Positions 10,741 to 23,774 of a stretch of DNA of 64,000 bases are shown here, one piece after another; within the stretch, counting starts at the first letter, position 1; each line of letters starts with the position of its first letter. The stretch lies in contig OX940865.1 of assembly GCA_954871525.1 (NCBI GenBank), positions 11,360,606-11,424,605 on the forward strand. Direction: 5' to 3'. This DNA comes from Parietaria judaica (taxonomy: Eukaryota; Streptophyta; Magnoliopsida; Rosales; Urticaceae). The translations under genes and the position numbers were made by a program. The notes below the pieces were generated by a model. It saw only the letters and a program-made list of their open reading frames with translations, ran no database searches and had not been told where the DNA came from.

Positions 10741-11116
10741 ACAAGAGTCTCAATGTATTTTTTACATATAACTTAATAAATTTTTTTACTTATTTTATAA
10801 TAAAATAAAAATCTATATTTAAAAATAGATATATTAAAATAAAATTGTAAACAATTCTTAATTTTAAATCTTAAAAAAAATAAAATAATATCATGTGATA
10901 AAAAAAAGAACAATTTCAAGATACAATTTTTTAGAATTATATATAGAAAACAATGAAACAATTTTGTAATAAAAGGTTTTTGATTAATACAAACATAAGC
11001 TAAAACAACTAATTGAGGGGATTATATATAACTGATTAAAGTTTAGAGAGTTGAACATTTATTTTTAGAAAAAATTACTTGATGAATCTGATTTAAATAC
11101 TAATTGTTAATAACTA
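10741..11116. other. AT-rich intergenic, nothing recognised
   Basis: There is no convincing frame or repeat. Confidence 0.4.
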
Positions 11117-11315
11117 AGTTTGTTTGGCATAATGGTAACTCCATACTTATCTCTCAAAGAGGTCCTGGGTTCAATCCTAATGGGACGCAAATGCATGCCA
11201 TTTGCACATATTGAGAACTAGGCCAATAGAATTACATGTTCTTACACTGAATATATATAATATTGCGAGAGTGCATCGTAATCTTTACCAACAGTGCTAC
11301 TCCATTAAAAAAAAT
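11117..11315 (+). mobile_element. tRNA-derived SINE-like element
   Basis: A box-like TGGCATAATGGTAAC at about 11130 is followed about 40 nt later by a B box-like GGGTTCAATCC at 11167, spacing expected for an RNA polymerase III promoter. The stretch ends in an A-rich run near 11308. The region is too diverged and lacks a cloverleaf, so it is not a tRNA gene. No target duplication was found. Confidence 0.5.
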
Positions 11316-11589
11316 TCAAATGAAAAAGGTTCTTGAAGAATATAATATGATATAGATATTATTAATGAGGCATTTAATAAAAATTTAAGCATGAAATTAT
11401 GTCGAGAAACTTAATGAAAAATGGAAAGATATACTCTTTTTCTTTTGCGTAACGATAGAACATAACATTAATACGTATAATTCTTACGCGTTTATACGAT
11501 CATAAAAACAAATATATTAGGTAAACAATTTGTGTTCAATTGTTAAATAGAAATGAGTGATCACTCTTAACTTAAATAATTGTTATTAG

Positions 11590-12835
11590 TAGCAAGTTAA
11601 ATCTCAATCTCTCCCAATAACTGTAACAAATAAAGACGATAAGAGTTCAAACACATCCACACACAGAAGGTGATTTTACCTTGAGACAAACTTTGTAATG
11701 CGATGAGTAAATGTATTATGAGACTTGTAGGCCTCTATAAATAAGAGTAGGATACAAACAAATTATTTTGTAGATTAAACTAAAGACTTACATCATAAAG
11801 ATCAAACATACATCTCGGATTAAAACAACAAGGACATAAATTTTGATACGAACTCTTTCAAATTTTCTGAAAATGTAACATTCATGTCTTCACTCGTCGG
11901 ACATGCCTAAAAATTTCAAAACCACATCTCCACCATTCAAAACAAAAACAAACATCTATGTTTTTAGAACAATGTGTCAAATTTTTTGTTACAATCCATG
12001 ATTTCCCCAGAGCATTTATAACAAATCGAGAACCACAAATCTTTCTTTCTTTAGTTTTTCTTTTTCTCTTGCATTATTATTTTGTCTTCTTAATTACTAA
12101 ACTTCCTTTAAATCTCCCAAAGGCTTAGACGACATAGGTCATGAGGCTATCCAATAGGGGAGCTTGGTCGAAATGGAAGATGTTAGGAATTTCGCTCAAA
12201 TTCCCGAGTCAGAAAATGATAAAGCAATAAACGAAATTGAAAATTGACACCAGAATTTATAGTGGTTCGCTCTCAGTGTAGGAGGTACGTCCACTTGTCG
12301 CCTGTAAATCTAGATCCACTATCAATCTCGCAATCGGAGTTTCTAGTTACAACTTCAATCTCGCTTCTCTCATTTGTGCTACAAAAACGCACTAATGATG
12401 ACTGCAAGCGTTATAAGCGAAAATAACCATAGGACAAATAATCCGTGTGAAAAGTCTATAATACCTTTGCTACATAATGCGTAGTATATATAAAAAAAGA
12501 GAAATAGAGAAAAAAAAAATCTTAGTTGGATTAAATGTTCAAAATAAAAATGGCAATATTACTCATGTTGATCATTTTTTTTAGTTCGGTCACTAATTTT
12601 GTAGTTGATCAGGTTTTTGATCTGACGATGTATGCTTTTAATTTGATCTAGAGAAGACTTTGTTTGTATCTAACTCTTATTTATAGCGACCTACAAGTCC
12701 CATAATATATTAATCACCGCGTTACAAATGTTTTTCTCAAGCTAAAACTGCTTGTGCTTGTGGATGTGCTTAAACAATTATGACCTTTATTTATTACCGT
12801 TACGAGGAGAGATTGAGATTTATGTTGCGTTGTGT
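11590..12835. repeat. Pair of inverted LTR-like segments (11590-11790 and 12645-12835)
   Basis: The right segment, reverse-complemented, matches the left: AAATCTCAATCTCTCC, then CACATCCACA, GGACTTGTAGGTCGCTATAA and GAGTTAGATACAAACAAA. Both copies contain the same TATAAATAAGAG promoter-like box. The DNA between (11800-12640) holds TTATAGTGGTTCGCTCTCAG at about 12258, reminiscent of copia-type LTR leader sequence. There is no coding remnant. Confidence 0.65.
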
Positions 12836-13016
12836 TTCACAATGAGTATTTTACCTAAGTGTAAATACTTCAAGGTTAAAAAAAATCTAAAGAATGAGCA
12901 AGAGGGTCATTTTTTCAAATTTTAACACTTAGTTACTTGGGGTTAGTTCCTTAATTTTCACTTCTCCAATGATCCCATTCTCAATTCCACAATTACCCCT
13001 ATCCTATCAATAGTAT

Positions 13017-13834
13017 GCCACGAGTAGAGGTGCGGACCACGACGTCGCGACTCGTCGCGGTCCAAAATGCAAAAATCGCCAAAAACGGCGTCGTGAGAAA
13101 TCACGAACCCGTGAGAAAACTGGTGTCTTGTTTGCGGCATATGTACCTAGTTGTTTCCAATGTTTAACTTTGTTACTTTTTACCCGAATTTAATTATCAA
13201 ACTTTATCAATAATTTCAAAACTATATTTAAATATGTTTATTATTTATAATTATTATTTGTAATTAATTTATTTCAAAATTAATATTTAAATAAGTTATA
13301 ATTATTATTTTGTAACATATTAATAAGTTTGATTTATATGTTAGTTTTTAATTTGTAACGTATGTTAATAAATATTAATTTGTAGCATATTAATAATTTG
13401 AACAAATTTAATCAACAAATAAATATATACGATAAGACGAGATATTTAAAAAAAAGAGCTGTATTATTCATTGTGAATATTACAACAATGTGGAAGAGAG
13501 CTGTAAATATTCAGTGTAAATATTACAAGATGCCACACTAAAACCTCTTTTGTAAAACCCTCCTTAGGGACATAAAACCAATTGGGTAATAAATTTTGGG
13601 TAAAAAGTGTGTTATTTATGCCACAAACAAACACACCCTCCTCCCCCACACGGATCGCCGACGTGGCAAGCCCTGGGCCGTTGATTTCTTCACGCGGATC
13701 ACCTTTCTCCAATCGCGATGCGAGCCCTGAGTCGCGACCAATCGCGATTCACACCCACCAATCGCGACTCGTCGCGATTCTCCAAAACACGCGACGGCGT
13801 GTTTTGGATCGCGAGTCGCAGCTCTAGCCACGAG
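13017..13834. mobile_element. hAT-type non-autonomous element 13025-13826, 8-bp duplication GCCACGAG
   Basis: The left end is TAGAGGTGCGGACC; read inward from the right it is TAGAGCTGCGACTCGCG. Exact copies of GCCACGAG flank it at 13017-13024 and 13827-13834. Both subterminal zones are rich in TCGCGA/CGACTCGTCGCG motifs, as hAT transposases usually require, while the 13150-13460 core is AT-rich. No transposase is encoded. The element ends 307 bp upstream of the STT3A start codon, so it forms part of that gene's proximal promoter. Confidence 0.92.
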
Positions 13835-14039
13835 AGCAGCTTAGTAAACAGTACACTTAACCAATGGCAACGAGAATTGAGTTCACTTCAGCCTCTAGCA
13901 ATTTGCCACGTGGCATCGAGGTTAATAGTGTCATTGTCGTATTTGGTATGAGACCCAATATCGTCTTTTCAGTAAATTTGTTGGCTAGTTTTCTCAAATT
14001 TAGCTCTTTCGCTTACAAAGTCTCCTCTGCTCGTCTTCT

Positions 14040-14133
14040 CGCAAAACCCCCACACACACACTCTCTCTCTCTCTTCAGAACCTTCTCTCTCTAGAGGCAG
14101 AGGAAGAGCTCAGAGCTTGAATTCAGGCCGTCG
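14040..14133 (+). promoter_or_regulatory. STT3A 5' UTR with CA/CT tract
   Basis: A CACACACACTCTCTCTCTCT tract (about 14053-14073) is followed by AGAGGCAGAGGAAGAGCTCAG up to the ATG. CT-rich leaders are common in plant housekeeping genes. No convincing TATA box is seen, consistent with a TATA-less promoter. Confidence 0.5.
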
Positions 14134-16282
14134 ATGGCGGCTTCGGAGACCGCAAGCGGCGAGACCTTGAGGAACGCTTTCGGAAATGTCTTCTCTTTGT
14201 TCATTCTCATATTGATCGGCGTCCTCGCGTTCTCGATCCGCCTCTTCTCTGTAATCTCTCTGATCCATCCTCAGCTCGCCTTCGTTTCGCTTTAGATCTG
14301 GTCGCTAGAGTCTTCCGAAGCTCGCTCCTTCTTTTGGATTCCACGATTGTGGGATCAAAATGAGCCGATTGCATGTACTCGAGCGAGCATTGATGCAGTT
14401 AACTTGAGTTTTGGTGTTAAGATTGTTTGATCACTTTTTGGAAACTGGAAAGTTCAAATGTTTATCGTTTACTATTTGATTGTTTGAGTCTTGTAAGCGA
14501 GATATGAAGCTCACATCAGCGATTTTGAGCTTGACTTTGTGGAATGTTGTTTCTCATTGTTGAAGTTCATGATTGATTCGTGCAGGTCATAAAGTATGAG
14601 AGTGTAATCCATGAGTTTGATCCGTATTTCAATTACAGAGTCACTCAGGTTTGATTTCTTTCTCTTTTCTTTCCATGTTATTTCCGTATGTTAACACATC
14701 GAATCGACATTTAGGATTTTCATTGCTCCTGTTTTGTTTTCAAGTTTTTATGATCGGAAATCGGAACGACACGGGAAGAAATAAACTTGTTGTTAATTGG
14801 TTTCAGTTTTTGACGAAAAGTGGAATTTATGATTTTTGGAACTGGTTTGATGATCGGACCTGGTAAGTTTTCCACGGGTTCTTGTAGACTTTTCCATTTT
14901 TCTCTCTTAGTTGGTAGTGCAAAGTTAATAATCGCAGAAAAAATCATCTCCATTTAAGGTATCCTCTTGGGCGTGTGATTGGCGGAACGGTTTATCCAGG
15001 ATTGACTTTGACAGCAGGATCCATTTGGTGGTGAGTATATTTCCCCGTTTTAAGTTGGGATATTTGTTTGAGATTGTAATCTTACCGTATCGGACTTATA
15101 AAAGAAACCGTGAGTGAAGTAGAAAAAAGCAACACGAAATATGAATAAGAAGTTCTTCTGTAGGCTCTCTAGATCAATGCATGCTAAGCTATTAATTTTT
15201 GTTTGCAGGCTATTGAATTCCTTAAATATTCCTCTCTCTGTTGAAACTGTTTGTGTATTCACTGCCCCGATATTCTCTGCCTTTGCTTCATGGGCAACTT
15301 ACCTTCTGACAAAGGTTCGTCTCGCGTTCTTATTTGCTTTATTTTTGTTGTTTGAGTGATCATGACTTACTGACATAGTTCATACCTTTTTTTTTTTAGG
15401 AAGTTAAGGGTACTGGGGCTGGATTGACTGCGGCTGTACTTCTGGCCATGGTAAATTATGTTGCGGGTATTTATTACTCTAATGGTTTTTAATTTTTAAA
15501 TTCCATTTTATGATTTTTATCTTCCATATAGGGACATGCAATATCAAACTTTTTCCAGATAAACTGCTTTTGCTCTAAATTAAATTAGCTCCCTGGAATT
15601 GAATTGGAATTTGCATTTGGGTATAATCGGAAAAAAGTAGCAGAAGGGGGTCAGTTTTTCGAGAGGCCGATCAGTCTCTCCTAAAGAGCTGAAGAAAATA
15701 CTTGAGAAATGTTTCACACGAGCTCACCTCTAGTGATGACCCTCTTCTTCGAGCTAACTCTTTTCTCTCCCAAAATACTAATCTTCCCTCTTTTAACATA
15801 ACCCTAGTGAACGTTAGCTACCTTATTACCATTAGCCTGTCTAGCATAAACCCTCCTGGGCTTAACCTTAGTCATGGGGATAGCAAATTGAGTAATATGG
15901 TAGTGTTTAGTATATTCCTATAACGTATTACACATGTAAGTATAAATTTGCATCTCCTAGTTTGTGTGTTGAATTAGTAATCAGGTGATTAAAGACTCAG
16001 ACCAAATTCGAGTAGTCTTTGGCTCTCTCCTTCATGATATCAAGCTGGCATTCTGGTGTAATATGCTACACACGTTTTGAGAACTTATGCTAATATGGTG
16101 CTATTAATAGTGGTCGATAACAACCAAAAGTCGAAGTACACGGAAATTAGAATTTCCCTTTTTTGGCAGGTTCCGTCCTACATATCTCGTTCTGTTGCTG
16201 GAAGCTATGACAATGAAGCTGTGGCCATATTTGCTTTAATTTTCACATTCTATCTTTATATAAAGGTTGGTAATGGCAAGTA

Positions 16283-16318
<36 letters not shown>

Positions 16319-19300
16319 GTAGTTCCATGTATTTTCCTGAGGGATAGACTGAGGAACAATAGGTGTTTTATATTGCTGTTTTCACCTTAATATGTGCGCA
16401 GTTCGAAAGAATATTTGGCGAAAGAGTTAACAGTATGACCAGTGTATGTACTTATACACTCGTCTTATGTCGACTGATGATTACTTTTTGCTTTTCTGAT
16501 TCCTCTACTTGCAGACATTGAATACGGGATCACTCTTTTATGCCACATTGAATGCCATTGCCTACTTTTACATGGTATATGTCGTTTTCCAGTTTTATTA
16601 CTTCCTCAGCTTTATACCATCATGTTCATCTACTGATTCATTTTGCTCCATCTCTTAGGTTTGCTCTTGGGGAGGCTACACCTTTATTATTAATCTTATT
16701 CCCATGCATGCCCTTCTGTGCATTGTAACTGGTCGCTACTCTTCCCGGTTGTACATTGCTTATTGCCCTCTTGTAAGTATCTGTAAATTCATAATGCTCA
16801 AAATGGATCTTTATAAAAACATTTGTATGGTTGCAAGAACTTAGCCTTTTGGATTTCTTTTATTTTTGGATGTTTAGGCATTTTCCTCAAACGTTGCAAC
16901 CATGGCTTGGAATGAATTCTTAAATATAAGGAAGTGTATATCAGCCTAAGTTGTTGTTGCTGTTTTTTTTTTTTTTTTTTTTTATTACTTTTTTTTTTTT
17001 TAAAACACAATTTGAACGATAAAAAGGGATTGGAATGGGATAATCTGATTGATTCAAGTTCCACAGTTACATATGAATTTTGTAAAGGATTTCCAATATT
17101 ATTTCTTTTTGCGCTTCTGTGATTTAAATCTATGATTGTCATTGAGTAAAATAAATCGATGTGCAGATTGTCTTGGGAACATTGCTAGCTTCATTGGTGC
17201 CTGTTGTTGGATTCAATGCAGTCATCACATCTGAACATTTTGCATCCTTCTTGGTTAGTTTTGTGTATATATTATAGTGCAGTATAACTTCTGTCTATCC
17301 GAAAACGGGTGTATCTAGTTTGTTGCTGAAAGCCTGAAACTTTTCCTTAAATGTGATATCTTTTATTATTTGTTACAAGCCACCACATACAATCTTTTCA
17401 TTGTTAGTGCTTTATATTCGACCTTGGAACGGCGTCTTAAGAATCAAGGAAGAAGTAGAAAGGCTGGTTTGTTTTCAAAAGAAGAAAAGGAAGTTGTAGA
17501 AAGGATTATGAAATATTATTCCATAAATAGATGTTATGTATCAATTATAATAACCTCAGTTAAACATGTAAAATTGTTGATGGATCTCTTCTGCAGGTGT
17601 TCATCATTATCCATGTTGTGGCTCTCGTTTATTACATCAAAGGGGTTCTGCCTGCAAAAATGTTCAAAGTAGCAGTCACGCTCATTCTATCTCTTGGCTT
17701 GTAAGCCCTATTCTCTAGCTTCTTGGCATAAATATATTAACGATAAAGTAAATGTTTGACCGTTTAGTTTCTTACCTTCTCTATTGTTCGTTTTCAGGAT
17801 CGTCTGCTGTGCTGTTATAGCAGTACTGATAGCTCTTGTAGCTTCAAGCCCAACGAAGGGATGGAGTGGAAGAAGTCTTAGTCTTCTCGATCCGTAAGAG
17901 TTTAGACTCTGTTTTTTTATCCCTTTTTGTATCTTTGTATGTCCTTTAAATTATGTCTCATCTTAATGTTTTTTTTTTTCATCTTTTAATCTTCAATATA
18001 GATTCAACTGCTCAGGTTTTACTTATAAAAAATAGTATTTCGATACTGAACTCTTTTCTAGATTTGCTTTGTTTTCTAATATTTTCCTTCACTGTTTGCA
18101 GAACATATGCAAGCAAGTACATTCCGATTATCGCTAGTGTTAGTGAGCATCAGCCGCCGACTTGGCCTTCTTACTTTATGGACATTAATGTCCTGGCATT
18201 TTTGGTTCCTGCTGGGATCATCGTAAGTTCCGATTTCAATAACGGCCTTTCCAAAAATAAAAAAGAGAAGAAGAAGATCTATTACTTTAAGCATATATGT
18301 TATGCCCTGACAGTTCCATATGCTGTCACCAGGCATGCTTTTCACCGCTATCAGATGCAAGCTCCTTTGTGATCCTTTATATTGTAACATCGGTTTATTT
18401 TTCTGGAGTCATGGTATAAACTAAATTTGACTTTCAAGCATTCATTTTCACTATTTTTATTTCTATTTTTTTTCCTCGTTCCCTTTTTTATGATTGGCTA
18501 TTCATTTTGTCTGTGTGGCATAGGTGCGCCTCATGCTGGTACTTGCTCCGGCAGCTTGTATCCTGTCCGGAATTGCTCTCTCTGAAGCTTTTGAAGTTTT
18601 CACAAGGTCAATCAAGTTTCAGTTACCTGGAATATCCGTCACACCTTCAGAATCTGATGTAAGTGTATATAACTACTGCATGAGTCTCAAAGAAACACTT
18701 ATAATTTATATAAACAGCATAAAATAAACATCAGCTATACAATTTCTATCTTATTTATGGTAGTGTTGGGTCTATATGGGCCGGTTTACGGACTGTCTGA
18801 TCTTAAAACCATTCTCTGTCCTTGCGTTGTAAAGTTATCTTTTATCAATTTTAATCGTTGTTTCTTAAAAAAACATCAGCTAAACAAAAAGACACATTAT
18901 ATCGGAGATGTTGTCACGAGATGCGTGATGACCTGGTATCAAAACATCAACTAAACAAGAAGATATTAAATTTGAGATGGGTCCACGAGACAGTGAATAA
19001 GATGTATCAAAACCATCATTTGAACAACACTGCACATCAAATTTGAGGTGGGTTCACGAGACGAGTGGACTATGTATCAAACCATTGTTTAAACAAAGAT
19101 ATAAAATTTGAGAAATTTGAGATTGGGTCAAGACATGAGTGACTACCGACTCATTGAATAAAAACAGTTGTTGCACGAATTGTATTAGCTTAATTATTGT
19201 CTTTACTTGTGGAGAAAGATTCATGTTGTTTTTGGCTTTCAAGGCAGGAGTAACGGTTGCTGACAAAGTCATACCAGCGAATGATGGTTCAAAGACCGAT

Positions 19301-21801
19301 AAAACTGAGGATACATTGAGGGAGCGACCTTCAAAGAAGAATAGGAAGAAAGAAAAGGAACCAACAGTCGTAGAAAAGCCATCCACTAAGTCAAAGAAAG
19401 GGAAGAAGCTCCTGGTTTTACCTTTGGAGGCATCTGTACTATCACTTTTCTTGCTTGTTTTGCTTGGTGCCTTCTATGTGGTATGTTACTTGCTTGGTCA
19501 CAAGTTGTATAAATTCCGTGCCTTGTAAATATCACTGTTTGTTGATTTTTTTTCCGAGTTTGATTCAAATCATCGTTGCAGATTCACTGTGTCTGGGCAG
19601 CAGCAGAAGCTTATTCAGCCCCTTCCATTGTTCTAACATCTCATTCCAATGACGGTCTCCATGTTTTCGATGATTTCAGAGAGGCTTATGCATGGCTTAG
19701 CCACAACACTGAGGTGGATGATAAGGTAAGAAACTCCTATCCAGCCGAACTCTTTCTCTAACTAAACAGGTTTTTTTATTTTTTTATTTTTGTATAAATT
19801 TCATTACAGTCGGCTTATAAAATTTGAGGATTTCGTGTTCAGTAGTCTTAATTGTAAAATTTTTGGATTTCAGGTTCTTATACAAGTAAACAGCTGTACT
19901 TGAGATGATGATCTTACTCTTATTGGGTTAATATTTGGACTTGGATTTTTTTTTTCACGTGGTTTAAATACATAAATAAAAATTACACGCAAAAGGCGTC
20001 TTTTGCATCTTAAAGAAATATTTTTGCCAAAAACTTAGTGATCACGTAAGATACGCCATTTTTAAACAAAGGGTAACAGCCTCTTGTGAAGCTAGCCTAA
20101 CTAAGAACTTCTCTCAGGTTGCATCGTGGTGGGACTATGGCTACCAAACTACTGCAATGGCAAACCGTACAGTCATTGTCGACAATAACACGTGGAATAA
20201 CACTCATATCGCAACCGTGGGGACGGCCATGTCTTCTCCTGAAAAGGCTGCTTGGGAAATCTTCAATTCCTTGGATGTGAAATATGTTCTTGTCGTTTTT
20301 GGAGGTATGCTTCTCTTCTTCCAGCTTACTCAAGACCTAGAACCTTTATCTTGATTGACACGTGTCATTCCCGATCAGGTCTCGTCGGCTACCCTAGCGA
20401 TGACATCAATAAGTTCCTGTGGATGGTTCGGATTGGTGGGGGTGTCTTCCCTCACATTAAGGAACCTGATTACCTGGTATGTGAAAGAAAAAGTTTAACT
20501 AATAACTGGAAAAAAATGATCACATTTTAATCAAAGTAAATGAATTTCGCCAGATTCGGCTTGCCGAAAAATGGTTTCTCTTAACCGCCTTTATAGTCGG
20601 ATCGGTTATTAGTTCTGGTTTAAGGAAAAATTGGATAATAATAACTGATTATATATATATATTAAAATTAAATATATATATTTTATCATGTTATTAACTT
20701 ACTATTTCAGTTATTTCAATCAAGATTATGGTATTTTATAAGCAATGCATTATTACTCAGTTCAGCAATTTTTGAATCAGATTTTAGATCGATTTAACCG
20801 GATTTCTAATTTGTTAATTGACCTAACTCTGAAAAAAATAACTCAATGATAACTGAATTAAAAGGTTAACCAAAATATAAAAACCGTATCTCGGCTTTTT
20901 TTAATTGATTAATTGACCAAAAGCTGAAAGGATAAAAACTGGTCAAATCCGAACCAACCTGATCCAGTTCCACCCTTTTTAGATTAAAAAAAAAAAGAAT
21001 GATCTATAGGATTTGGCAACATCAAGTTGAGAAAATTGACTCTTTTTGACCTCATCTTTCTGTCTAAAGCGGGATGGGCAGTACCGGATCGATTCAGAGG
21101 CGACTCCAACCATGCTTAACAGCCTCATGTACAAGCTGTCTTATTACCGGTATGCCTCCCCTCTGCATTGGTATATCAAAACCGTGTCTTCTGCTTAGCA
21201 GTAGATTTTAATGTGAATGAATGCAGCTTTGTCGAGACAGACGGTAAAGGCTTTGATCGAGTGAGGAGGACCGAAATCGGGAAGAAACATTTCAAACTTA
21301 CCCACTTTGAGGAGGTAAATCCGACCCTCCCCTTTTTATTTTTGACATGAATTCAAAATCTGATTTTCTATATTACAAGTTTACAAAACATGATTTTTTA
21401 ATAATTAAACTCTAGTGATATTTTCCGCGGATACGACCCGAGAATGTGATCTCATGACGGGTGCCGTTGTAACGGGAATTGGAAAAACATAATTCATTCC
21501 CAACCCCTGTCGGTCCCTCTTCATGACCCCGATTCATATCGTATTAATGTTTTTTTTTTGCTCCCTCTCGGTTTTGAATCATAGGTCTTCACTACTCACC
21601 ATTGGATGGTTAGACTATACAAACTAAAGCCTCAGAAGAACAGGATTCGCGGAAAGACAAAGAAATCCAAATTGGTACGACGTCGTTCCCGACCATTATT
21701 CGCTTGATTTTCATATATTTGCAACTGACATCGAGTCTTTTTCGCGGCAGAAATCGACCACAAAGAGAGTCGGAGCAGCAAAGAAGAACCCGTGGCACTG
21801 A
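14134..21801 (+). CDS. STT3A: STT3A, catalytic subunit of oligosaccharyltransferase (23 exons)
   Basis: Transfers the lipid-linked oligosaccharide to Asn in N-X-S/T sequons in the ER lumen. My exons: 14134-14250, 14586-14648, 14807-14862, 14959-15030, 15209-15314, 15400-15450, 16170-16265, 16515-16574, 16659-16772, 17167-17253, 17597-17700, 17798-17893, 18102-18222, 18333-18413, 18524-18658, 19244-19480, 19582-19725, 20118-20304, 20379-20476, 21070-21149, 21227-21314, 21585-21674, 21751-21801. All introns are GT-AG and phases agree; the product is 777 aa (Arabidopsis STT3A is about 779). Visible catalytic features are EFDPYFN with Asp51, YDNEAVA at 168-174, the [10 protein letters not shown] loop from 353, WWDYG at 584-588 and [14 protein letters not shown] at 602-615 with two conserved sequons. 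About a dozen membrane segments precede a Lys-rich luminal linker (about 478-510). The sequence fits the A-type plant isoform better than STT3B. No damage is seen. Confidence 0.96.
16281..16319. repeat. (AT)n microsatellite in STT3A intron 7
   Basis: An imperfect AT run broken by one ATACAT, directly after the exon 7 donor region. Confidence 0.85.
18871..19140 (+). repeat. Intronic minisatellite, about 70-bp unit, 4 copies
   Basis: Units start at 18871, 18942, 19010 and 19079. Each opens with AAAC(C)ATCA-like sequence plus AACAA and carries GAGATGGGTYCACGAGA-like text. The copies are degenerate, spacing 68-71 bp. They fill most of STT3A intron 15 (18659-19243). Confidence 0.75.
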
Positions 21802-22107
21802 AAAACGAGTCAGCTCTGGAGTTTAGATACACTTTCACATATAAACGAGCGTTTTGAGGGTTAAGAGGGTAATTTGTTAGGGAGATGAGATGCTAATTGA
21901 TGCCAAAAGATTTTGATCATCCTTTCTTAAATGTATTTTTTTTTAGTAGCATTTCATTATTGCTTTCATGAATTAGGTTAATCGAGGTCGTTCTTAAACA
22001 TATTATGGTTCTAATCTTACTCCGCCGAAAATTAGTTTCACTTGATTATACACAATCCTAATCTCATAAATTATCAAAATAATAAATCAAATGATTTATT
22101 TAGGAGC
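21802..22107 (+). other. STT3A 3' UTR and downstream sequence
   Basis: A T-rich stretch follows the TGA. No strong canonical AATAAA can be assigned with confidence, and nothing else is recognised. Confidence 0.4.
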
Positions 22108-22330
22108 TTGTAAATTGTTTTGGAGTTGGTCTTGATATAAATATTTTAAAATTTCTAACCAACTCTCTGTGTAACATTAAAGCATAGTTAAAGCCCAACG
22201 TTACTTGTGGACAACCGCAACTTTATATTTACGGGTACGCTGATGAGTGATAAGTTTACTGATGAGTTTTTCGGAAAAGGTTACCAATGATAATAATAAT
22301 AATATGCTATAATTGTAATTTATAGGGTAT
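22108..22330 (+). repeat. Dispersed direct repeat, copy 1
   Basis: Matches 24437-24656 along its length: both open TTGTAAATTGTTTTGGA, share GTCTTGATATAAATATTTTA and TTTACGGGTAYG, and close with ATGYTATAATTGTAATTTAT. Divergence is moderate. Confidence 0.8.
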
Positions 22331-22610
22331 ATACTGGCATTTGTTCCTATTCTTATTCAAACATCGTAGTTATGTTCCCATTTTTTTTCCGACACATATT
22401 CCCAAAGTCTTAAAATGTTAACCTCAGTCAACCTCTTTCAATTTAACTAAATTTTTGTGGGTAAATGGCGGCATATGTTCCCATTCTTATTCAAACATTA
22501 TCATTATGTTTCCAATCTTTTTGTTTCCGGCATATATTCTCAGTCTATAAATGTTAGCATCGGTCAACTTTCGTCATTTTTTCATTAAATTTCTACTAAT
22601 ATGGACATCT
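22328..22610 (+). repeat. Tandem duplication, about 131-bp unit
   Basis: Two units start near 22328 and 22459. Each carries GGCATWTGTTCC, ATTCTTATTCAAACAT, TTATGTT and CATATTCYC, then a GTCAACYTYC segment. Confidence 0.7.
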
Positions 22611-23774
22611 CTCTCTCGGTTGACGGACTAATCGGTTCTGGTGTTGAGGTGGAAAATTCACCTCCACACTCACGGAGTTGCGATTGGGTGTAAATCCGAG
22701 TTTATTTTACCTCAGAGCTCGAGTCTTTTTGTTAAAGCTAGATCACGTTGAAAGAGATGAGTGCTTAAGAAAATGAGTTGGTGATTTTTGTGATGGGCCT
22801 AAATGTCGAAGCCTTCGCGTATGTATTGATTGTGAAAATTGCGATCCTTTGTACATGAGCCTTAGCCTGTACTTATAATTAGCTAAATATTTTTTCAAAA
22901 TAACATGAATTTCTCTCACGCCAAGTTTTATAAAAATCGTAGCCGCAAAAACGCACTTAATAACGTGTTTCATGTTTCAATGGTTAATGAGTCTTAATAC
23001 ACAAAGATCTTACCTGTGAAGAAAGTCCTATCATCAAGATTACTGATGAGGAAGAACAAGTGTTGGGCTTTAAAAATATTTTATATTAAATTTAAAATCT
23101 CCAAAATATAATGAAAAAGATCAATTAAACCTTATGAACTAGGGTTTCACCATATTATTAACTTTTTCTCTTCTCTGCGTAACCTTCATCTCTTTTAAAA
23201 CTTATATAAAAAAATTTCTAAATAGAAAACACCTAAAGTTTATCATTTTCTCCAAAAATTTCAACCCATCAAATTAGGAACGATCCTTTAATTATTTATT
23301 GAAGATAATTGATTTTTTCGTAGTAAATTCTTTCTTGTGCGAATTTCAATGTAGAGTAACTTTCATGCTTCAAAATAATTCGGGGATGTGGCCAAAACTA
23401 CTTTGTAATAATTCTTCCAAAATAAACTTTTATGATTTCTCAAAGTTGTGGCGAGGTTTTTTATTTTAAAATGTCAAAACATAATAAGAATTATTTTTTT
23501 TTTTGCAAAACTAAGAGCCGTTTGTTAAGAAATGTTTATAAAATAACTTAAAAAACCTTTTAAAATATCCGATATACCTTAATTAATTTTTGGGTTTTTT
23601 AAAAAATTTGACACAAAATGGGTATTTCGTACAATTTCCTTTAATTTAATTTTAAGCTTATTTTATGATTTTGTACTAATAAAAATTTGGAACAAACACT
23701 TCGCCTAATTATTTTGAATCCCGGCCCGCTTTTTCCCCACTAACCCATTACGTTACGACCACTGAACAAACTTG
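22611..23774. other. AT-rich intergenic, nothing recognised
   Basis: A short hairpin (GAGGTG...CACCTC near 22645) is present. There is no gene-like signal. Confidence 0.4.

Noticed and set aside
11130..11180. Possible tRNA gene
   Set aside because: A and B boxes are present but no cloverleaf or acceptor pairing; better explained as a SINE head.
17953..18372. 139-codon frame in STT3A
   Set aside because: It reads through intron 12, exon 13 and intron 13; only the exon part is real and is included in STT3A.
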